Both the position numbers and the translations under genes were made by a program. From Methyloligella sp. GL2 (GTDB taxonomy: Bacteria > Pseudomonadota > Alphaproteobacteria > Rhizobiales > Methyloligellaceae), in NCBI RefSeq assembly GCF_013341275.1, contig NZ_CP054476.1, positions 310,001 through 374,000 of the forward strand: a DNA stretch of 64,000 bases. Reading direction: 5' to 3'. Below the pieces are notes generated by a model. It was not told the DNA's origin, did not search any database, and saw only the letters and a list, made by a program, of their open reading frames with translations. Positions 8,660 to 16,756 of this stretch are shown in pieces (the stretch's first letter is position 1; every line of letters begins with the position of its first letter).

Positions 8660-8675
8660 GTATAAGGAGCTTGAT

Positions 8676-9095
8676 ATGAAAACCCTCTATCTCGCAACGG
8701 CAAGGGCGGAAGGCGGCCGGACGGGCGCGGTGGCTTCCAGCGACGGCAATCTCACCCTTTCGCTCGATACCCCGAAAGAACTCGGCGGTTCCGGCGGGAC
8801 CGGGACCAACCCGGAGCAGCTTTTCGCGGCGGGCTATGCGGCGTGTTTCCTGAGCGCGGTGAAGTTCGTCGCTTCCTCGCGCAAGCTTCAGATCGGCGAG
8901 CCCGGCGTCACCGCACAGGTCGGCATCGGCAAGCGCGAGGACGGCGAGGGCTTTGCGCTGAACATCGCGCTGCGCGTCGAAATTCCGGGTCTCTCCCGCG
9001 ACGAGGCGCAGGAGCTAATCGAGCAAGCCGACCTCGTCTGCCCCTATTCCGAACTGGCCCGCAACGGCGCGCCGGTCGATCTCGCATTGGCCTAA
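8676..9095 (+). CDS. ohr: Organic hydroperoxide resistance protein Ohr
   Basis: Thiol peroxidase of the Ohr/OsmC family that reduces organic hydroperoxides in the cytosol. The catalytic pair is Cys57 (YAACFLS) and Cys122 (DLVCPYS), with the supporting Arg15 (GGRTG) and Glu48 (NPEQLF). The 139-residue length is typical. The ATG at 8676 was chosen because AAGGAGC lies 5 bases upstream. An in-frame start further upstream would run through the operator region. It is divergent from its probable repressor ohrR. Confidence 0.95.
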   Translation: MKTLYLATARAEGGRTGAVASSDGNLTLSLDTPKELGGSGGTGTNPEQLFAAGYAACFLSAVKFVASSRKLQIGEPGVTAQVGIGKREDGEGFALNIALRVEIPGLSRDEAQELIEQADLVCPYSELARNGAPVDLALA

Positions 9096-9122
9096 CCGGA
9101 CGGACGTAAAGGAGCATCCAAG

Positions 9123-9683
9123 ATGACAGAGAAAACGATGGCGTCGAACGGCTGGCTGAAGCGCTATTACTACACCCGCGCAGGCGTTGCCGCCCTATGG
9201 GTCGCCGCCGTCTTCACGATCGGCATGGAGAACCCGCTGATCGCCGCCGTGCTGCTGGTGGGGTATCCCGCCTGGGACGCGCTGGCGAATCTTGCCGACG
9301 CCAAGAATAGCGGCGGCTTGGCGCGCAATCCGGTGCAGCTCTTCAACTTCTTCGTCAGCATCGCCACCGCAATTGCCGTGGCGCTGGCGCTCGGGCGGAG
9401 CATGAATGCGGTGTTCGCCGTCTTCGGCGTCTGGGCCGGGATCGCCGGCATTCTGCAGCTGGTGATCGGCCTGCGGCGCTGGAAATATTTCGGCGCGCAA
9501 TGGGCCATGATCCTGAGCGGCGCGCAGTCGGCTCTGGCGGGCGGCTTCTTCGTCCAGCAGGCCTACGGCGCAGCGATACCCGATATCGGCGGCATCGCGC
9601 CCTATGCGGCCTTCGGCGCCTTCTATTTCGGGGTGTCGGCGGTCCTGCTCACGCTTTCGACACGCCGCAACGAGCCGGCCTGA
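9123..9683 (+). CDS. Conserved multi-pass membrane protein (DUF308-like)
   Basis: A 186-residue membrane protein with about five to six hydrophobic helices and short polar loops, ending in a basic tail. Repeated Gly-rich helices (VFGVWAGIAGILQLVIGLRRW) resemble the HdeD/DUF308 type. It begins 27 bases after ohr with AAAGGAG upstream (about 9108-9114), so it probably belongs to the same OhrR-controlled transcript. I do not recognise a specific function. A role linked to oxidative or membrane stress is only suggested by position. Confidence 0.7.
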   Translation: MTEKTMASNGWLKRYYYTRAGVAALWVAAVFTIGMENPLIAAVLLVGYPAWDALANLADAKNSGGLARNPVQLFNFFVSIATAIAVALALGRSMNAVFAVFGVWAGIAGILQLVIGLRRWKYFGAQWAMILSGAQSALAGGFFVQQAYGAAIPDIGGIAPYAAFGAFYFGVSAVLLTLSTRRNEPA

Positions 9684-10745
9684 TCACTCAGCCTCCGTGC
9701 GCGCGAGCGGCGCCGCCGCCAGCATCTCCTTGACCAGGGGCACCACCTTGCCACCATAGAGCTCGATGCAGCGCATCAGCTTGTCATGAGACAGCGTGCC
9801 GGCACTGTATTTCAGATCGAAGCGGGTAATGCCGAGACCGCGAACGGTGGCAGCGATCTTCGTTGCCACCGTCTCCGGCGAGCCGACATAGAGCGCGCCG
9901 CTATCGGCCTCAGCCTCGAAGCGGTCCCGCTCCAAAGGCGGCCAACCGCGATCCCGGCCGATGCGGTCGAGCATCGCCTTGTAGTCCGGCCAGAGCTCAT
10001 CGCGGGCCTGCGTGTCGGTCTCGGCGACATAGCCGGGCGAGTGCACGCCGATAGCTTTCGGCGTCTCGCCCCGTTCGGCATAGGCGCGGGCAGCCAGCTC
10101 CACCAGCGGTTTGAAGCGCAACGGATCGCCGCCGATGATGGCAAGGATGATCGGCAGATCGTAGCGCGCGGCACGGACGATGGATTCGGGACTGCCGCCG
10201 ACGCCGATCCAGGTCTTCAGCGGCGGGGTCTCGATTTCCGGGAAGACGCGCTGGTTCGAAAGCGGCGGGCGTAGCGCGCCTTGCCAGGTGACCGGACCGC
10301 CGCGGAGCAGCGCGGCGAAGAGATCGAGCTTCTCTTCGAACAGCTCCTGATATTGCGACAGGTCGAAGCCGAAGAGCGGGAAGGATTCGGTGAAGGAGCC
10401 GCGGCCGAGGATGACTTCCGCGCGCCCGCTTGAGACCGCATTCAGGGTCGAGAAGCGCTGGAAGACGCGGATCGGATCGTCGGAGGAGAGCACGGTGACC
10501 GAGGAGCCGAGGCGGATGCGTTCGGTTTTTCCGGCAATGGCGGCCAGCACCATCTCCGGCGAGGAAATGGCGAAATCTTCGCGGTGATGCTCGCCGACAC
10601 CGAAGAAGTCGAGGCCGAGCTTGTCGGCCAGAACCGCCTCCTCCACAACATTGCGGATCACTTCCCCTTGAGGAAGCAGCGTGCCGTCCGCATCCCTGGT
10701 GACGTCGCCGAACGTGTCGAGGCCGAGTTCGATTGGGTTCGCCAT
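9684..10745 (-). CDS. LLM-class flavin-dependent oxidoreductase
   Basis: A 353-residue enzyme of the bacterial luciferase-like monooxygenase family, using reduced FMN or F420-like flavin. The TIM-barrel signature is visible: VGEHHREDFAISSP near residue 50, LGRGSFTESFPLFG near 115, and GVGGSPESIVRAARYD near 185. The C-terminus closely resembles the gene remnant at 7986-8084, implying two related copies once stood in this region. It abuts the DUF308-like gene end to end with no intergenic base. The substrate is unknown. Confidence 0.88.
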   Translation of the reverse strand: MANPIELGLDTFGDVTRDADGTLLPQGEVIRNVVEEAVLADKLGLDFFGVGEHHREDFAISSPEMVLAAIAGKTERIRLGSSVTVLSSDDPIRVFQRFSTLNAVSSGRAEVILGRGSFTESFPLFGFDLSQYQELFEEKLDLFAALLRGGPVTWQGALRPPLSNQRVFPEIETPPLKTWIGVGGSPESIVRAARYDLPIILAIIGGDPLRFKPLVELAARAYAERGETPKAIGVHSPGYVAETDTQARDELWPDYKAMLDRIGRDRGWPPLERDRFEAEADSGALYVGSPETVATKIAATVRGLGITRFDLKYSAGTLSHDKLMRCIELYGGKVVPLVKEMLAAAPLARTEAE

Positions 10746-10912
10746 GATGCGGCAGAGTTAAGCTCTGCCCGGTCCTGCCGCAACAGCATCCGCAGTGCCC
10801 GCGACAACCGGTCAGTGGTGCAATCGGACCGAGACGGGCACTCATCGCGAGGCTGGGCGTTACAGACAGAGACCCCACGCGATCGCGGGCGGGGCCGAAA
10901 CAAGGAGGCAGT

Positions 10913-11917
10913 ATGAAGGCCATCATTATCGAGAAACCCGGAGGCTTGGACAAGCTGACCCTCGTCGACCGCGACGATCCCGGCGCGCCGGGCAAGGGGG
11001 AGATCCGGGTACGGCTTCACGCCAGCTCGCTGAACTTTCACGATTACGCAGTGGCCAAGGGCATGATCCCGACTGCTAATGGCCGCATCCCCATGGCGGA
11101 CGGCGCCGGCATCGTGGAGGAGGTCGGCGAGGGCGTCACGGAATTTGCCGCCGGCGACAAGGTGGTCTCCTGCTTCTTTCCCGATTGGCTGACCGGCGGG
11201 CCGACGATCTCCGATTTCAGCAAGACGCCGGGCGATGGCACTGACGGTTATGCCCGCGAAGCCGTGGTCACGCCGTGGAGCTGGTTCACCCATGCGCCGA
11301 AAGGCTGGAGCCATGAAGAGGCGGCCACCATCACCACGGCGGGGCTGACCGCCTGGCGCGCGCTGGTCGTGGACGGCGGGCTGAAGGCCGGCGACACGGT
11401 GCTGCTGCTGGGCACGGGCGGCGTCTCGATCTATGCGCTGCAGATCGCCAAGGCGATGGGCGCGCGTGTCGCCATCACCTCCTCTTCGGACGCGAAGCTG
11501 GAGCGGGCGAAAGAGCTCGGCGCCGATTACACCATCAACTACCGCGAGGACGAGACTTGGGGCCGCACCGCCGCGCAATGGGCGGGCGAGGGCATCGACC
11601 ATGTCGTCGAGGTCGGCGGCCCCGGCACGCTGGCGCAATCGATCCGTGCCTGCCGCACCGGCGGACATATCGCGCTGATCGGCATTCTCACCGGACGCGG
11701 CGGCGAGGTGCCGACCATCAACCTGATGGCCAAGCAGGCACGGCTGCAGGGCTTGATCGTGGGCAGCCGGGAGAACCAGATCGACTTCGTCAAGGCGCTG
11801 GAAGCGACCGGCATCCGCCCGGTGATCGATAAGAGCTTCCCGCTCGCCGAGATCGCCGAGGCCTTCCGCTTCGAGGAGGCGGGCAAGCATTTCGGCAAGA
11901 TCTGCCTCAAGATTTGA
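10913..11917 (+). CDS. Zinc-independent MDR-family NAD(P)H oxidoreductase (quinone reductase-like)
   Basis: A 334-residue medium-chain dehydrogenase/reductase. The GroES-like N-terminal domain has LNFHDYAVAKGM and lacks the GHE catalytic-zinc motif, and the nucleotide-binding GTGGVSIYALQIAKAMGA (about residues 163-180) identifies the Rossmann domain. The conserved ATITTAGLTAW segment is typical of alcohol dehydrogenase-like quinone or enoyl reductases. An AAGGAGG ribosome-binding site lies just upstream. It is divergent from the LLM oxidoreductase gene. The substrate is unknown. Confidence 0.85.
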   Translation: MKAIIIEKPGGLDKLTLVDRDDPGAPGKGEIRVRLHASSLNFHDYAVAKGMIPTANGRIPMADGAGIVEEVGEGVTEFAAGDKVVSCFFPDWLTGGPTISDFSKTPGDGTDGYAREAVVTPWSWFTHAPKGWSHEEAATITTAGLTAWRALVVDGGLKAGDTVLLLGTGGVSIYALQIAKAMGARVAITSSSDAKLERAKELGADYTINYREDETWGRTAAQWAGEGIDHVVEVGGPGTLAQSIRACRTGGHIALIGILTGRGGEVPTINLMAKQARLQGLIVGSRENQIDFVKALEATGIRPVIDKSFPLAEIAEAFRFEEAGKHFGKICLKI

Positions 11918-12209
11918 GGCGGTCCGCCGCGAAAAGCGCAATCGAACCGTCACATAGGCCGGTTAGGCCTGTTCCGATGGGCGGCGCGGCACGGCGTGGC
12001 GCACAGCCTTGCTTGAAGGGGGATTCCCGCATGGGAAACCTGATATATGCGAGCGCGGGAGGGCCGAAAATGACGCATGAGGTCATCGCCCGCTTTCAAC
12101 GCGGCGCGTTCTGGGCCATCTTACGCGGGGCGCCGCTTTTTAACCTTCGCAGCATCCAGGCGTTACCCGTCCTGTCGCATGACGGTGCGGGTCCGGCGGG
12201 GGATATGGG

Positions 12210-12860
12210 ATGAGAAAAACAGACAAGCAATCCGATTTCAGCCATTTCTTCCGGTCCTGGCTGTCCGATCCGCTACGCGTTGCGGCGGTGGCCCCGTCCG
12301 GCGACGCGCTGGCGCGGGTGATGACGAAAGAGATCCTGTCGCTGGACGGGCCGATCCTCGAGCTCGGGCCCGGCACCGGCGTGTTCACCCGAGCCCTCCT
12401 GGCGCAAGGCGTGCCGGAGAGCGAGCTGACCCTGATCGAGGCGGGGGACGAATTCGTCACCATGCTGGAAGGGCGGTTTCCGCAAGCCCGCATCCTGCGC
12501 ATGGACGCCGCCCATATCGGGCGCCAGCCTCTGTTCGAGGAGGCCTCGGTCGCCGCGGTGGTGAGCGGATTGCCGCTGCTTTCCATGCCGCCGCGCAAGG
12601 TGTTTCCGATCCTGCTCGGTGCGTTCGGCTATTTGCGCGAAGGCGGCGCCTTCTATCAGTTCACCTACGGGCCGCGCTGTCCGATTCCGAAGCCGATGCT
12701 GGAGCGGCTGGGGCTTCGCGCCTCGAAGGTCGGCCGGGCGATGCTCAACCTGCCGCCGGCCACGGTCTACCGCATTGCGCGGCAAGGCGAATGGCTGGAG
12801 CCTACGCGGGCACCAGCGCGCTTGTGCGCCGCGCCCCTCGCCAATCAAGCGGCCGAGTAG
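12210..12860 (+). CDS. PmtA-like class I SAM methyltransferase (phospholipid N-methyltransferase family)
   Basis: A 216-residue SAM-dependent methyltransferase related to the PmtA/RrmA-like group that methylates phosphatidylethanolamine in rhizobia. The sequence opens with FFRSWLSDPLRVAAVAPSGDALAR, then motif I LELGPGTGVFTRALL (about residues 50-64) and the post-core SGLPLLSMPPRKVFPIL and FTYGPRCPIP segments typical of that family. The start follows a GGGGGATATGGG stretch. The enzyme would act at the cytoplasmic face of the membrane. Another lipid or rRNA-like substrate is possible. Confidence 0.8.
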   Translation: MRKTDKQSDFSHFFRSWLSDPLRVAAVAPSGDALARVMTKEILSLDGPILELGPGTGVFTRALLAQGVPESELTLIEAGDEFVTMLEGRFPQARILRMDAAHIGRQPLFEEASVAAVVSGLPLLSMPPRKVFPILLGAFGYLREGGAFYQFTYGPRCPIPKPMLERLGLRASKVGRAMLNLPPATVYRIARQGEWLEPTRAPARLCAAPLANQAAE

Positions 12861-13038
12861 GGTTTTTGTCCAAAGCTAGGGCAGACGGCAACAATGTTGG
12901 ACGCTTTCAGCTGTTGTGAGGGACAATTCCCCCAAGATGCGCTTTAGACTGCAGGATTTGTCTACCAATTCGACGGTGCGCGGTGCCGGTGGCCGTGTGA
13001 GCGATGAACGGGACGTGCCGTTGTCGCGCCCTGAAAAG

Positions 13039-13067
13039 CGAAAGCCCGACTAGTAGTCGGGCTTTCG
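13039..13067 (-). terminator. Perfect 12-bp hairpin downstream of the AIPR-like gene
   Basis: CGAAAGCCCGAC (13039-13050) pairs perfectly with GTCGGGCTTTCG (13056-13067) around a 5-base loop. Read on the minus strand it follows the AIPR-like stop by about 20 bases and is trailed by CTTTTC, so it probably terminates that transcript. The T-tract is short, so termination efficiency is uncertain. Confidence 0.7.
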
Positions 13068-13087
13068 TCGTCTCGTGTGTGGTTGTT

Positions 13088-14308
13088 CTATGCGACCGCG
13101 CTCTGCTTACGTAGAACATGGAGTTCCAGGCTCTGGTGCATCAAGTTCCAGAACCCGCGGTTCTTTCCAAGGACATCGGGTTTGTGGCCAAAGTCCTGAA
13201 TTGCCTGCCGTACCGTGCGAAGTATTATTGGTTTGGTTTCATGCCAGAATTCGACGATGCCGTCTTCGCCGACCGACCAGTAGGCATCATCCGTCTCTGA
13301 GTCACACCGTACAAGGTTTCGGAAAGCCGCAAATATCGGATACGCGGCGCCCTTAGTAAGACGGAATCGGTTTGGCGACAGTTCCGCAAACGGGAATTCA
13401 AACTCCGCGCGCTTGGCCTCTTCGACAATAGAAAGGCCCCCAGCCCTGCCGCCAAACTCCTCGTTCCAAGCATCACGGAAATCGTGCCGAATATAGTCCA
13501 TGAGCACTAAGCCTCCCTTCAGAAGAGGACGAAGCCGGTGATAGGTCGAGGGCGCCTCGTACCTGCTATCACGCCACTGATCAAAATCAGCTGCAAATTT
13601 CTTGGCTGGCCCTGACCATTTCTCGTAGGCTGCTACTGGATTCTGACCGCCGCCATTTGGGAAGTCGAAGATGTTGAGAGCTTCCATAGTAGCGATGAGG
13701 TCCCTTACATCGGCATGGGCAACATCACTTTCCCGCCAGGCAATCAGCTCCTTGAAGCCCGCGTTATCCATCTCCTGTTGGAGCCACTCGTACTTGCCGT
13801 CGAGAAAAGCAAGGGAGTGCTCCTTGACGGCAATGCCGGTGTTCAACCCCATTGATATCTCGGCGATCCACGTGGGAGGAATCCCGGTAAAGATCCTCAC
13901 TTCAACGAACTGATTATCTGGTATGAGTGTCTTTTCACGGGTGTCGCAGATAATGTCGTACGTGTGACCGCCATCCACGATGCCCTGTCCGTCGCCGACG
14001 ACGATTTCATATTCGTTGTCATTCAAGCGGCGCACTCCATCGGCAATAATCGTAATCCCCTTGTTCAGAAGATCGAAGGTACCAGGGATACCAATGTTGC
14101 CGGTTAGGGTGTCGCGAACGTCCCGATAAACCCGCTTGTTCAGATCGCGGCCTTCAAAGTCGCGGGCATTCGCCTCCTTTGATAGCCCCGCAGGCAGGTC
14201 GGAACAGCGCACCAAGAAGATGTGCTTCTCGCTTCCGACTTCGGTCTGAGTTGCATTGGAAAAACGGCGTGCTTGCGCCACACGCATCGTGTGCGTTGTC
14301 TTTGACAT
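13088..14308 (-). CDS. AIPR/DGQHR-like protein, possible phage-defence or DNA-modification related
   Basis: A 406-residue protein I place tentatively in the AIPR/DGQHR (DndB-like) superfamily. Evidence is LLNKGITIIADGV (residues 81-92), DGQGIVDGGHTYDII (106-120), and GLNTGIAVKEHSLAFLDG (154-171). These parallel the ordered NNGI..., IVNGxQT/DGQHR and N...VK blocks of AIPR proteins, although the central motif here reads DGGHT. The ATG is backed by AAGGAG 7 bases upstream. Base composition is visibly less GC-rich than its neighbours, and it sits alone with its own promoter and terminator. It is probably horizontally acquired, and the function is not established. Confidence 0.6.
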   Translation of the reverse strand: MSKTTHTMRVAQARRFSNATQTEVGSEKHIFLVRCSDLPAGLSKEANARDFEGRDLNKRVYRDVRDTLTGNIGIPGTFDLLNKGITIIADGVRRLNDNEYEIVVGDGQGIVDGGHTYDIICDTREKTLIPDNQFVEVRIFTGIPPTWIAEISMGLNTGIAVKEHSLAFLDGKYEWLQQEMDNAGFKELIAWRESDVAHADVRDLIATMEALNIFDFPNGGGQNPVAAYEKWSGPAKKFAADFDQWRDSRYEAPSTYHRLRPLLKGGLVLMDYIRHDFRDAWNEEFGGRAGGLSIVEEAKRAEFEFPFAELSPNRFRLTKGAAYPIFAAFRNLVRCDSETDDAYWSVGEDGIVEFWHETKPIILRTVRQAIQDFGHKPDVLGKNRGFWNLMHQSLELHVLRKQSAVA

Positions 14309-14718
14309 CGTCTAACTCCTTATTGTGCCGCTGAGCGGCCAATTTATGCCGTAGGCACGATCACCTCGACGTTTTCCGTTATACGCGACTCTTCTGTCTT
14401 CACAACCGCTATTTTCTTGAAGGCAAATTTTGGGACGGGATTTCTGCGGCTCACTGACGCGACGGAGGGTCGATCCACTCGGTCCAAACTAAAGAGTGCC
14501 TTCTATGGCGGCTTTCGTTTCGGTAGGTTCCGACTTGATCGGCACTGTTGTCTTAGACGTCGCTATGATCCCCTGTCGCCACGAGTAGCGGACGACTGCC
14601 CAAAATCTAGATCCACTCGGGCGTGCCCTAAGGCTTGTCCGCATGAAGGCGGTCTCTGTGGTTTTCGGGAAAGCGCTCTTCGAGACCTGGAGTAGGCGTC
14701 GAACGGGCAAGCCCGATC
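14309..14718. other. 410-base gene-free stretch beside the AIPR-like gene
   Basis: Apart from the promoter of the AIPR-like gene I see no gene here. Open frames on both strands lack ribosome-binding sites and recognisable protein sequence. Composition is lower in GC than the flanks, and an 11-base direct repeat GATCCACTCGG occurs twice (near 14,473 and 14,611). It probably belongs to the same inserted segment as the AIPR-like gene. Confidence 0.5.
14378..14405 (-). promoter_or_regulatory. Sigma-70-like promoter of the AIPR-like gene
   Basis: On the minus strand TTGTGA (14405-14400) and TATAAC (14383-14378) are separated by 16 bases, about 70 bases upstream of the AIPR-like start. This is close to the consensus for the primary sigma factor, and the surrounding sequence is AT-rich relative to the chromosome. 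Confidence 0.55.
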
Positions 14719-15555
14719 TTAATCGAAATCGGTGGAGCGCGAGACGTCCTCCCACGCGGCAATCTCCTGCTGCATGGCGTCGATCTTCTCGCCGACAAGC
14801 TTCAGCGCGTCGGCACCGAGAAACAGCCGCGTCGGCGGGTTGTCCGACTCCACCAGCTGCAGCAGCACCTCCGCGGCCTTGGCCGGATCGCCGGGCTGCT
14901 TGCCGCTCTTCTCCTTCCGCGCGGCGCGGATCGGATCTATCACCGCATCGTAGGCGGCAATGCTGCGCCCGGTGCGAACCATGGACCGGCCCGCCCAATC
15001 GGTGCGGAACTGGCCGGGCGCCAGCGCAATCACATGAACGCCGACGGATTTCACCTCCTTGCCGAGCACCTCGGAAATTCCCTCAAGGGCGAACTTGCTG
15101 CCGCAATATGCGGTGATGCCCGGCATGGTGATGAAGCCGCCCATGGAGGTGACGTTGACGATGGTGCCGGAGCGCCTTGTCCGCATTCCAGGCAGAACCG
15201 CTTTCATCATCGCCACGGCGCCGAACACATTGGCATCGAATTGCCGGCGCATCTCTTCGAGCGTCGTTTCCTCGAAAATCCCTTCATGGCCATAGCCGGC
15301 ATTGTTGACCAGCACGTCGATGGGCCCGAATGCCGCCTCGGCCTTGGCAACCGCGCCCGGAATGGCGTCGAAATCGGTGACGTCGAGCAGAATTCCGAGA
15401 GCGCGGCCGGTCGGATCGGCGGAGAAGGCCGAGGCGGCGTCTGCGTTTCGCAGGGTCCCGGCAACCTTGTGACCGGCGGCCAACGCGGCTTCCGCAAACG
15501 CCTTTCCGAGGCCCGAGCTGACACCGGTGATGAAGAAAACCTTGGACTCGCTCAT
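14719..15555 (-). CDS. Short-chain dehydrogenase/reductase (SDR) family oxidoreductase
   Basis: A 278-residue classical SDR. The NAD(P)-binding TGVSSGLGKAFAEAAL lies at the N-terminus, followed by NNAG in VLVNNAGYGHEG and the catalytic Ser and Tyr-x-x-x-Lys in VTSMGGF and YCGSKFALE. The ATG at 15555 is chosen because AAAGGAGCGACAG stands directly upstream. An in-frame start 30 bases earlier has no such site. It is divergent from a TetR gene across a 115-base region with operator-like repeats, so TetR control is likely. The substrate is unknown. Confidence 0.9.
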   Translation of the reverse strand: MSESKVFFITGVSSGLGKAFAEAALAAGHKVAGTLRNADAASAFSADPTGRALGILLDVTDFDAIPGAVAKAEAAFGPIDVLVNNAGYGHEGIFEETTLEEMRRQFDANVFGAVAMMKAVLPGMRTRRSGTIVNVTSMGGFITMPGITAYCGSKFALEGISEVLGKEVKSVGVHVIALAPGQFRTDWAGRSMVRTGRSIAAYDAVIDPIRAARKEKSGKQPGDPAKAAEVLLQLVESDNPPTRLFLGADALKLVGEKIDAMQQEIAAWEDVSRSTDFD

Positions 15556-15605
15556 CTGTCGCTCCTTTCGCCGGGCAGCGCGCAATAGCCCGTGCCGACC
15601 GTTTA

Positions 15606-15637
15606 ATATCGTGATCGACTATCTATATCGTGATATA
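15606..15637. promoter_or_regulatory. Candidate TetR operators between SDR and tetR
   Basis: TATATC-GT-GATATA (15624-15637) is an inverted repeat with perfect 6-base arms. A partial copy, AATATCGTGATC (15605-15616), lies one repeat to the left with centres 19 bases apart. Both sit in the divergent control region, where the neighbouring TetR protein would be expected to repress itself and the SDR gene. Confidence 0.6.
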
Positions 15638-15670
15638 AGTTTTTCAAGATGAGAATTTCAGGGTGCGACC

Positions 15671-16342
15671 ATGGACGCAGAGCTGACGACATCCCAGCCA
15701 CTGAGAGAACGGAATAGGCAGCTTGCGCGGGATGCGGTGCTGGACGCGGCGACGCGGCTGCTGCAGGCGGGCCCGGGCGCCGACTTCTCGATGCGGGCTC
15801 TCGCCGCCGAGGCGGGGGTGAGCTTCGCCACGCCGTTCAATCATTTCGGCAGCAAGACCGCGATCATGCAGGCGCTGTCGGCGCGGGTGATCGAGCGGAT
15901 GTCGGCGCGGTTCGACGAGGCGAATCCAAAGGGCGACGCCATCGACCGCGTCCTGGCCATGGGCCGGATCAGCGTCGGCCTGCTGTTGGAGAAGCCGGAT
16001 GTCTCCAAGGCGGTTGTCGCCTCGCTCGGCGTCGCCACCCCGGTCCCGAGTGCCGTCCGGCCGAAATCGGAAGGGCTGTGGGTGCAGGCGCTCGGCGATT
16101 GCTCCGGTTTGGATCCGGCCATGCGGGATTTGGGGCGCGCGCTGCTTCCCCAGCAGCTCGCCTTCAGCTTTCGCGGTTGCCTGTCGTTCTGGACTGCCGG
16201 GGAGGTCAGCGATGCGCTCTTGCCGCAAGCGTTCCGGGCGGGGGCCTTGACGGTGCTGCTCGGCTTTGCCGATCCGGGGCGCCGCGCCTCAATGCTTGCG
16301 GAGATCGAGCCGTTGCCGGTGTCCCTGCCGACGGCGCCCTAG
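15671..16342 (+). CDS. TetR/AcrR-family transcriptional regulator
   Basis: A 223-residue repressor. The N-terminal DNA-binding domain has a clear helix-turn-helix (FSMRALAAEAGVSFATPFNHFGSKTAIM, residues about 39-66, quoted here for position), and the C-terminal helical domain is the ligand-binding, dimerising part. It is divergent from the SDR gene, and a TATATC-GATATA inverted repeat lies in the shared upstream region. The inducing ligand is unknown, possibly a substrate of the SDR enzyme. Confidence 0.85.
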   Translation: MDAELTTSQPLRERNRQLARDAVLDAATRLLQAGPGADFSMRALAAEAGVSFATPFNHFGSKTAIMQALSARVIERMSARFDEANPKGDAIDRVLAMGRISVGLLLEKPDVSKAVVASLGVATPVPSAVRPKSEGLWVQALGDCSGLDPAMRDLGRALLPQQLAFSFRGCLSFWTAGEVSDALLPQAFRAGALTVLLGFADPGRRASMLAEIEPLPVSLPTAP

Positions 16343-16432
16343 CGGCGCTATGGCAGGCCATGCCCGCGCCTGGCACGCGGTTCACCGATTCGATTGTTGG
16401 GAGTTCGTCTGCGCGGCGCGCTGTTCGAAACT

Positions 16433-16507
16433 TGGAGCGGGCGATGGGATTCGAACCCACGACCCCAACCTTGGCAAGGTTGTGCTCTACCCCTGAGCTA
16501 CGCCCGC
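16433..16507 (-). tRNA. tRNA-Gly (anticodon GCC)
   Basis: Complete cloverleaf on the minus strand. The 7-bp acceptor stem is GCGGGCG/CGCCCGC, the D-arm contains AGCTCAGGGGTAGAGC, the anticodon loop is CTTGCCAA with GCC, and the T-arm has GGTTCGAATCC. The 3' CCA is encoded (TCCA including the discriminator base), giving 75 bases. Confidence 0.97.
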
Positions 16508-16756
16508 ATCCGATCTGCAGCGCCGGTATCGGCCGGCTGCAGCGTTTCGAGAAGCGCGTTTTAGTGGATCGCTCCGGTTATGTCTATAGGAGCTGAACGG
16601 CTGAAACGCTCGATCGCCGCTTTTCTTGTTTCGCCCTACTCTCGCCCTGCCCGGTTGCCAAAAGACCTCAGGGGACGCATTTTCGGGAAGACATTTCTCA
16701 AACAAAGCCGGTCCTGAAGGCATTTCGGGACCTAAGGCGTACTGGCAGGTAATTCG

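Noticed and set aside
12916-13053. 45-codon plus-strand frame with a GTG start ending in the hairpin loop
   Set aside because: Its start lacks a ribosome-binding site and its last codons are the terminator stem; chance is the simpler explanation.
14417-14695. 92-codon plus-strand frame in the insert
   Set aside because: No ribosome-binding site, no family-like sequence, and Arg/Cys-rich composition typical of non-coding frames.
13088-14718. Direct repeats marking insertion ends of the AIPR-like segment
   Set aside because: Only an 11-base repeat (GATCCACTCGG) is present and both copies lie inside the segment, so they do not define its ends.
16433-16507. tRNA-Gly as an integration site
   Set aside because: No second copy of the tRNA 3' end and no integrase were seen near it.
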